Made by a program: the position numbers and the translations under genes
Shown here: positions 57,201-64,000 of the stretch, in pieces
Layout: each line of letters opens with the position of its first letter
How positions within the stretch are numbered: the stretch's first letter is position 1
Source of the DNA: Hyparrhenia diplandra
Lineage: Eukaryota; Streptophyta; Magnoliopsida; Poales; Poaceae
Direction: 5' to 3'
Assembly (NCBI GenBank): GCA_015847255.1
Contig: JADLZK010001339.1
Span: 310,001-374,000, forward strand
DNA: 64,000 nucleotides
Notes under the pieces: model-generated
What the model saw: only the letters and a program-made list of their open reading frames with translations
What the model was told of the DNA's origin: nothing
Databases searched by the model: none

Positions 57201-58855
57201 ATGGACTTGGGCGCAAGGGTCTTGACTTCGAAGTAGCCCCGAGTTGTTGAGACTCGGGCTCTTGGGGTTCGGGATCTGGTCGGGCGCTCCGTGTTCTTCG
57301 CCGTTGGATGCCGGTTTCTCCCACTGCGGTGTTGTACTCTTTAGGGTTGTAGGGCCCCGGGTCTTCTTTGTATCTTGTACGCGGGAGTTCTTGTTGGGCT
57401 CCCCGTGCATCTGAGTCTTCTTTGTATCTTGTAGGGAGTTGTTTCCCATGTAACTTGTAATCTTCAAGATGTTGAATAAAGATGCCTGTCCCTTATCCAC
57501 TTGCAATTGTTACTTCTTGTATGATTCGATGCGCCTTGAGCGGACTTGTTGCGATTTGTTCTCTCGCTTGCTCTTGAAGTGGTCATCCGGGTTGTTTTCC
57601 TCGGATGACTTGTTGCGATTGCGCCTTTAGAGTTCTTCCTTAGGCTTAGGCTCTTATCTCCTTCTTGTAGACTTGTGCCGAGTTGTTTGGAGTCATGCTC
57701 TATGACATCGGTGTTGTTTCATCGATGATTATTTCGCCTTCATGTAGACTTGGTCGTAGATAGTGTTGAAGTCTTGCTTCGAATTGTCAGGGTTGTTTTC
57801 CTGACTTGTTAGCTTGTCTTCTTGTAGACCCGCTGGAGGTGGCATAGGATCTTGTCCTTGTGCGCCTTTGGGTTGTTTCTTCCTTGGCGCAACGGTTAGC
57901 CTGTTCATAGGTCTTGCCGTAGTAGATTGGAGTCTTGCTTGATTGCTTCGAGTTCTTTTTCCGGAAGGAATCGCCTTGCCTTTTCGTAGACTTGGTCGTA
58001 GATAGTTGAAGTTCTCCTCCCGAATTCCGGGGTTGTTTTTCTTGAAGTATCAACCCCCTTTTACGTGGACTTGGCCGAGGATAGTTGTAGAGGTCTGCTC
58101 CGTTTTGTCAGTGTCCATATCCTCTGACAAATGACTTCTGTCTTCCTTCTTAGACTTGTCATGATGATTGGAGGCTTGCTCTTGAATTCGAGTTGTTCTT
58201 TCCGGAGTATCGGCTTGTCTTTCTCGTAGATTAGTCGAAGGGTGATGGAGTCTTGCTCCCGGTCTTAGGGTTGTTTCTTCTAAAGATCTAGCTCGTCTTT
58301 TACGTAGGCGGTTGGTGATGGTGGAGTCTTGCTCGGTCTTGAGTTGTTCTTTCGAAGTTTCACTCGTCTTTTACGTAGACTAGCGATGATGGTGGAGTCC
58401 TCGCTCCCGGTCTTGAGTTGTTCTTCCGAAGTTTCATCTCGCCTTTTCGTAGGCGGGCGATGATAGTGGAGTCGCTTGCTCCTAATCTTGAGTTCTTTCT
58501 TCCGAAGATTCAGCTCGTCCCTTTTGTGGACTTATCGATGGTGGTTGGGGCGTCCCCCATTTTGCGTGGTTGTTTTCCTCCGGCATGTGACTTGTGTCTT
58601 CTTACGAGACTTGTCACGATTGTTCGGAGGGTTTCTCCGGGCCGTTAGGTTCCTCCTTTTAGGCCCTCTAGCGTTGTCTTTTCTTAGGCGTGCTAGTGTG
58701 ATTTGGTGGAGTCGTGCTCGAGAAAGAGTTGTTCTAACTTCGGGGCTGCCGCTTCTAGGCTAGAGCTCTCCCATCTTTGTCCGGTGGACTATTCACATGA
58801 CGTCCCTTGTAGGGTTCTCGGTCGGGGGCCCATTTAAGTGCCTTTGCGGACTGAA
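57201..58855 (-). repeat. E4 3' region with ~80-bp tandem repeats
   Basis: Begins with the segment into which element B inserted in E1 (GACTCGGGCTCTTGGGG near 57251, an intact target). The degenerate ~80-bp array follows (GGAGTCTTGCT near 57929, 58246 and 58324). No antisense gene and no other coding sequence is recognised. Confidence 0.62.
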
Positions 58856-58857
58856 GG

Positions 58858-59180
58858 TCAAGATGGTTGGGTTCCTATTTCATAACACCGCAATCCACCT
58901 TGCACGGGTTTGGGCTGCTCCGCTTTCGAGAGACTTGTGTGAGACGATGGGTTTCTATTTCACAACACTACACCGTTCATGCCCGATTCGAAAGGTCGTC
59001 CGCCGTCATTGGACATAGTGGCACTTTCTGGACCCTCGATGGCCTCTGCGACCTAGACGGGCTGATCCCAACATCCTCTTTTCTCAAGAGTCGAAGTTCA
59101 CGATCTTCCGCTAGGATTTAAGGTGTGGACGCTATTCCGAGCTAGGACGTCGCGTGGTTCCACCCTTGGAATTTGACCTC
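58858..59180. other. Conserved non-coding block in E4
   Basis: Copy of the block at 20261, with TTCCTATTTCATAACACCG near 58873 and TTTCTATTTCACAACAC near 58951. No start codon supports a gene. Confidence 0.5.
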
Positions 59181-59276
59181 CGTTCTGGTGGTCGGGGTTG
59201 CCTTCTTTTGGTCGACTTCTTTCCGTGAAGTGCCAATTCAGGTTGTTTGTTCTTCTCCCTTTGGAGGCATGCGGCT

Positions 59277-60330
59277 TTACTCTTCGCGACTTATTTTGGT
59301 TGAAGTCACTTGGTAAGCTAGCGTATTTGGTGACCTTTCCCTTGTTGGTTGGTCGAGTTCTTCTCGGGGCTTGGTCTTCTTCTTCTTGAAGTGTCGAGAG
59401 TTGTTTTTTGCGTTCTGGCCGCTTCTCTGTCGCCTTGAGTGCCCTCGATTACGGATAGAACATTCTCGAGTTGGCTTATATGTGCGGGAGTTTCGATTTC
59501 TTCTCCTTGCATGGACATCGGTTCGTAGGTTCCCGGTCCCAATACTCTTTTGACGATGTATGGTCCTTCCCATGGGCTTAGCAATTTGTACTTGCCTTCC
59601 GTCTTTTGATTCCTCTTGAGTACTTGATCTCCTGGGTTGAGGTTTCTTGGGCGTGTGCTCTTGTCATAATGCCTTCTTAGTCCTTGCGGATATCTAGCGT
59701 TATGGAGGATTGCATTTGATCGACTTCTTACGCACGCGATCGATTTCTAATCTTCTTGTGCATTCTTCTTCTCCTTCTTCAAATTGCTCGATTCTTGGAG
59801 AGCTCCATATGAGGTACGCGGTAGAACGGCTTCCTCGAACCATAGGTTAGGAAGAAGGGTGAGTAGCCTATTGCTCTGCGATTTGAGTTCTTAGGCCCCT
59901 GGGCGACTTTTGGAAGTTCTTCAATCCATTTTGCTCCGTAGTCTTTGAGTTCTTCGTATAGTCTTGGCTTTAGTCCGGCAAGGATGAGTCCGTTTGCCCT
60001 TTTCGACTTGTCCGTTAGCCCGAGGATGTGCCACGAAGCATAGTCTATCCGCATGCCACAATCTTGTGCCCAATCTTGAATACCCGCCGCAGTGAATGGT
60101 GATCCGAGGTCGGTGATGATCTGTTGGGCATCCCGAATCTGATGCATGATCTCTTGGATGAACTCGCCTTGGTGGAGTTGAAGGTGACCAATGGCTTGTA
60201 TTCTATCCATTTGGTGAATTTGTCGATGGCGACGTAGATGTATTCGTATCCTCCTTTGGCTCTTTTAAGTGGTCCGACTTGATCCGGTCAAAGATGAGAA
60301 AGGCCATGATGGTGGTATGCGAGATTAAGT
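59277..60330 (-). pseudogene. E4 integrase
   Basis: C-terminal module LSPWEGPYIVKRVLGPGTYEP at about 59510-59584. Core end LKPRLYEELKDYGAKWIEELP and GYSPFFLTYGS at 59840-60000, with IITDLGSPFTAA (second catalytic Asp) in the same frame (59779-60210). The third acidic residue region is altered (LGLTDKSKRANG in place of the NGQVERANG of E1), and the first-Asp and zinc-domain parts are frame-shifted (CKGCRCLQDK at about 60350). Confidence 0.8.
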
Positions 60331-61515
60331 TGTGAGCTGGCACATGCGCTTGTCTTGCAAACATCGGCATCCTTTGCATCTTCGACGAGTTCTTAGCGTC
60401 TTTGAGTCTTTGTTGGCGGTAGTATCCGGTTCGAATGCTTTTCCCACGAGGGTTCTTTGCTGCGTGGTTTCCACAAAGATCGAGTGGATTTCTTGTAGGA
60501 TGTCCTTTCCTTCTTCGGTGCTTATGCATTTGAGTAGTACTCCGATGATCTTTGCTCTTTTGTAGAGCTTGTCTCCGATGAGCACGTAGTTCTTGCTTCT
60601 TCTCAAGATCCTTGTTGCTTGGCTTTGTCATCGGGTAGCGTCTTGTTCTTGATGAAGTTAATGATGTCTTCGATCCGGGGAGTTGTTCTCGCGACACGGG
60701 AGAGATTATCATTACGCCGTTTAGGGCTGATTGCTCCATGTTGTCTTCTTCTGCGTTCCCTTTGATGGATGGTTTCAAGAGTTCTTCGACGAATACTCTC
60801 CGGTGGGACTTGTGCTCTGTCGGATCCGAGTTTGGCTAGCACGTCGCTGCCCACGTTCGCATCTCGAGCACATGCAGGATTTCTAGGCCTTGGAAGTTCT
60901 TTTCCGACTTGCGTACAGCGCAATAGAGGCCCATGTTGTCCTTTGTGCAGTCAGTCCTTGTTGACTTGATTGATGACAACGGTGAGTCGCCGTATACTTG
61001 TAGTCTCTTGATTCCCGAGTTCTTACTATCTTGAGGCCGTGGATGAGTGCTTCATATTCAGCCTCGTTGTTTGTAGCTTGCCACATGATTTGCAGCACGT
61101 ACTTGAGTTGTCTTCCTTCTGGAGATATGAATAAAATCCCGGCTCCTGCCCCCCCTAGCTTCAACGACCCATCAAGTACATATTCTAATGCTTCTTGAGG
61201 TCGTCGGATATGGGTTGTTGGAGCTCTGTCCATTCTGCGATGAAATCTTTAAGTGCCTGGTATTTGATTGCTCTTCTTGGGGTGAACTCTAGATTCAATG
61301 CTCCGAGTTCTCTGCGCACTTTGATATTCGGCTGTTGAATCTACGTTCCTCGGGATATCGCCTAGTGGTGAGTCGATCACCACTTGTAATCTTGTAATTT
61401 GTCAGTAGTGTCGAAGCTTCCTTGATGTGATCGAGAATGGAATAGAGTAATTTTTGTATGTGAGGGTATCGAGCCTTGGACTCGGATAGAACCTCGCTCA
61501 CGTAGTAAACCGGCC
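60331..61515 (-). pseudogene. E4 RNase H, linker and RT connection
   Basis: DGSLKLGGAGAGILFISPEG (Asp), NNEAEYEALIHGLKIV (Glu) at 60990-61180, and ARDANVGSDVLAKLGS (last Asp) at about 60830-60880. Linker with RRSKNYVLIGDKLYKRAKII at about 60540-60606. Connection SEVLSESKARYPHIQKLLYS at 61440-61500. The YSDS catalytic region is altered (YTATHR) by a frame change. Confidence 0.8.
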
Positions 61516-62553
61516 TCTAAACTTTCTTTGGGCTCTTCTCTCTCCACGATGATTCTTTGAACCGACCTTTGTATTTGTTCTTTGCTATGTAGAGCAGGAG
61601 TTCTTCTTGATCCTTTGGAGGAGTTAGGACTGGAGCTGTTGTAAGGTATTGTTTGAGTTCTTCAAACGCCTTGTCCGCATCATCCGTCCATTTGAATTCT
61701 CCTCTGGTCTTGATGAGTTTGAAGAATGGTAGCCCTTTTTCTCCGAGTTTGGATATGAATCTGTTGAGTGCTGCCATGCATCCCGTGAGCTTCTAGACGT
61801 CTTTGACGCTTCGGGGTTGTGTCATCTCAGTGATTGCTTTGATTTGCTTGGTGCTGGCTTCAATGCCTCTGTTGCTGACCAAGAAACCCAGTAGCTGCCC
61901 CGATGGTACTCCGAAGACGCATTTTGTTGGATTGAGCTTCCATTTCCACTTGTTGAGGTTCTTGAAAGTCTCTTCCAGATCTTGAATCAGAGTTTCTGGT
62001 TCTCTTGTTTTCACCACTACGTCGTCTACGTATGCTTCGGCATTTTTGCCAATCTGCTCTCCTAAACAAGTCTGTATCGCTCTTTGATACGTTGCTCCGG
62101 CGTTTTCAATCCGAAGGACATTGTTTTGTAGCAGTAGGCACCGAAGGGGGTGATAAAAGAGGTTTTGCTCTGATCTTCTTTCTTCAGCGCGATCTGGTGG
62201 TATCCTGAGTAACAATCCAAGAATGATAATAGAGCTGATCCTGCTGTGGAGTCCACTATCTGGTCGATCCTTGGTAGCCCGAAGGGATCTTTTGGGCAGT
62301 GTTTGTTCAGGTCTGTGTAGTCCACACACATTCGCCAATCTGAGGTGTTCTTCTTCTGGACCAGAACTGGGTTGGCTAGCCAGTCAGGATGTAGGATTTC
62401 TCTGATGAATCCTGCTGCGAGTAGTTTCGCAATTTCCTTCTTGATGGCTTCCTTCTTTTCTGGTGAGAACCTCCTTAGTCTTTGCTTGATGGGTTTGGAT
62501 CCCATATTGATGTCGATTCTGTGCTCAGCCAGCTCCCTTGGGACACCGGGCAT
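61516..62553 (-). pseudogene. E4 reverse transcriptase, best-preserved copy
   Basis: The frame at 62062-62553 covers fingers and palm: INMGSKPIKQRLRRFSPEKK, SDWRMCVDYTDLNKHCPKDP and LSFLDCYSGYHQIALKKEDQ (first catalytic Asp), ending after FGLK. A second frame (61793-62338) continues with EAYVDDVVVKTREPE (catalytic YVDD) and NPTKCVFGVPSGQ. A third (61517-61777) has ALNRFISKLGEKGLPFFKLI. Two frame changes interrupt an otherwise complete domain. Confidence 0.87.
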
Positions 62554-62616
62554 GTCTGCCGGTTTCCAGGCGAATATTTCTCTGTGCTGCCTTAGGAAGC
62601 TGGTGAGCGCGAGTTC

Positions 62617-63354
62617 CTATTTTGGAGATAGATGGGCGCTGATGATCGCCGTCTTGGATGGATCGCCCGTCTGTAGGTCGATGTGCTTGACGTCGGCTTC
62701 TTCTGGTGGGATCAGGATTGCTTGCTTCTTGGCTGGTATCTCGAGTTCTTCTAGATTCGTCTCCTCCGCCATTTGGTCGAGTTCCTTTTTCTCTAAGAGC
62801 TCTCCCGTCTTGTTTGCAATCTCCATGGCTTGTACGTCACACTCGAAAGCCTTTTTGAGGTCCCCTTTGATGGAGAGAACCCCAAATGGTGCCGGCATCT
62901 TTAGTAGAAGATACGGGTAGTGTGGAATAGCCATGAATTTTGCAATAGCAGGTCTTCCCATGATGGCGTGATATGGTGATTCGAGATCTGCCATTTCGAA
63001 TTTGATGTACTCTATCCGGTAATTGGATGGAGATCCAAATGTGACTGGCAAGGTGACTTGTCCAACTGGTATGGCTGCTCGTCCGGGTACTATCCCGTAG
63101 AAAGGAGTGCTGGAAGGAGCAATTAACCCGGAGAGGTCTAGTCCCATCTTGTCCAGTGTTTCTGAGAATATGATGTTCAGCCCTGCTCCTCCATCGATCA
63201 ATACCTTGGTGACGGTAACTCTAGCTATTGTAGGTTCCAATACCAAAGGGTACAAGCCGGCGTTTCCCATACTTGTCCACTGATCCTCCCTGGTGAACTG
63301 AATCGGGTATTGGGACCAATTGAGGTAGCGCGGTGTCGCGGGCTCTACTGCCAT
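62617..63354 (-). CDS. E4 protease region of pol, open frame of 245 codons
   Basis: One uninterrupted frame. About residues 1-45 are a linker (LNWSQYPIQFTREDQWTS). VTKVLIDGGAGLNIIFSETL near residues 48-67 is the aspartic protease active site with D-G-G in place of D-S/T-G, as in many Tat-type elements. MADLESPYHAIMGRPAIAKF at about residues 120-140 is the second conserved hairpin, followed by a charged linker to RT. The enzyme would process the gag-pol precursor. The start shown is an internal Met of the polyprotein, and the frame is probably joined to gag and RT in a full copy. Confidence 0.8.
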   Translation of the reverse strand: MAVEPATPRYLNWSQYPIQFTREDQWTSMGNAGLYPLVLEPTIARVTVTKVLIDGGAGLNIIFSETLDKMGLDLSGLIAPSSTPFYGIVPGRAAIPVGQVTLPVTFGSPSNYRIEYIKFEMADLESPYHAIMGRPAIAKFMAIPHYPYLLLKMPAPFGVLSIKGDLKKAFECDVQAMEIANKTGELLEKKELDQMAEETNLEELEIPAKKQAILIPPEEADVKHIDLQTGDPSKTAIISAHLSPK

Positions 63355-64000
63355 GATTGATCAGAGTGCTAGCTTATCTTGTCTCTTGCACTTTGATCCG
63401 GGTACTCCAGAGAATATGACGTTTAGAGATCTTGTTGCTTTCTGGAAATCCCCTGTCTTTGGCTCTTTCTTTTGGCTTCTTCTACGTTTCTTGATTGTTC
63501 CCCTTCCGGCGAGTTGTTTCCTCCCTTGTACTTTTCCCTGGAATGTGGAGCGGTTTCCGGCGTGTCTTGAGCTCTAGGGTGATAGATGCAAGGTAGGTCT
63601 TCTAGCTTGATATTGCTTCGTTCCTATCGCCGTTGTTGTTGTTGTTGAACCTTTGTTTGTAACGTTTCTTCGACTTCTCCGCCATTGCGACGGTGTTATC
63701 CGGTCCTCGCTTCTTTTCTTTGTTGAGAGTTGTTCGCTCTTTCTTCGGGCCTTCGAGTTCTTTCTCTCCGAAAAGCGATCTCGGGTTCTTTCTTCGGCTC
63801 CGATCATCTTCTCAATAGTAAGCTTGAAGCGCTTTCGTTTGTCCTCGGGTTGTCTTTATAGAAGTCTAAGAAGCGCCATCTTAAGAAAATTCCATTGCCG
63901 AAGGCGTCTATCACTTCCCTTTTCGGTGATATCGTGTACTTGGGATCTCATCTCCCCAAATCTTCGTAGCAATCTCTCAAGGATTCTCCCGGCTACGCTT
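63355..64000 (-). pseudogene. E4 gag C-terminal part, cut by window edge
   Basis: The downstream end of gag: MIGAEERTRDRFSERKNSK (63750-63807), then basic, Gln-rich and zinc-knuckle-region coding in shifted frames. The last ~200 bases match E1 gag at 25250-25420 (capsid-like region, EREVIDAFGNGI). The rest lies beyond 64000. Confidence 0.7.

Larger units (their letters stand above)
28917..64000 (-). mobile_element. E2: Tat-lineage gypsy element, interrupted by E3 and E4
   Basis: Same family and orientation as E1. Its 3' LTR is at 28917-29462, followed by the polypurine tract, two PPT-proximal repeats, the antisense gene, the ~80-bp repeat array and the integrase C-terminus up to 35598. E3 is inserted there (TSD CTATC). 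E2 resumes at 55198 and is interrupted again at 55922 by E4, which runs off the window. The protease, gag and 5' LTR of E2 are therefore outside. The end coordinate given is the window limit. Confidence 0.82.
55923..64000 (-). mobile_element. E4: Tat-lineage gypsy element inserted in E2, right end outside window
   Basis: The left LTR starts at 55923 (TGTCGGCG) directly after GGATG (55918-55922), the predicted TSD. The intact sequence GATGGATGGTTTCAAGAG at about 60770 shows what it interrupted. From left to right come the LTR, three PPT-proximal repeats, 3' repeats, integrase, RNase H, RT, protease and the start of gag at the window edge. It has the longest clean pol frames of the four copies (protease 245 codons) and no antisense gene. 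Confidence 0.87.

Noticed and set aside
1..64000. Host protein-coding genes or tRNA/rRNA genes
   Set aside because: Every recognisable protein trace belongs to a transposable element or the captured GRAS fragment; no cloverleaf or rRNA-like block was seen by eye.

Overview
This window is nuclear DNA of a flowering plant, most likely a grass (inferred from the Tat-lineage Ty3/gypsy elements with antisense extra ORFs, the TNP2-type CACTA element, the GC-rich Pack-MULE and the large coding-free LTR elements). I found no host gene, tRNA, rRNA or CRISPR. Nearly all 64 kb is transposable elements inserted into one another, and several junctions can be fixed to the base by target-site duplications (TSDs).

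Layout, left to right. 1-349 is the 3' end of an LTR cut by the window edge; it interrupts the RNase H of an old plus-strand Tat-like gypsy element (350-2579). Element E1, a minus-strand Tat-like gypsy element, occupies 2580-28912. Element B (4486-18940, minus, TSD GGCTC) sits in E1's 3' internal region. Element C (10833-18648, plus) sits inside one LTR of B. B and C have intact LTRs but no recognisable gag or pol. A 1.2-kb Pack-MULE (27643-28855, 9-bp TSD) with a captured GRAS-gene fragment lies in E1's 5' LTR. E2, same family as E1, starts at 28917 and runs beyond the window; it keeps a plus-strand antisense gene (about 30494-33080). E3, same family, is inserted in E2's integrase (35599-55192, TSD CTATC). 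Inside E3's protease is a 10.7-kb CACTA transposon (41532-52219, TSD ATG) with a TNP2 transposase and a second gene ending in a Ulp1-like protease domain. E4, same family, is inserted in E2's RNase H/integrase linker at 55923 and runs off the right edge.

The E1-E4 family has LTRs of about 540 bp (TG...CA, minus-strand TATAAAAG), a Tat-type primer binding site, gag, a protease with an IDGG active site, RT (YVDD), RNase H, integrase, a 3' region of ~80-bp tandem repeats, sometimes an antisense gene, and ~245-bp repeats beside the polypurine tract in 1 to 3 copies. Reading frames are broken in every copy. Many differences between near-identical copies fall on CAG/CTG trinucleotides, which suggests systematic consensus errors at methylated CHG sites. 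Individual frameshifts should therefore not be taken as real mutations without read-level checks.
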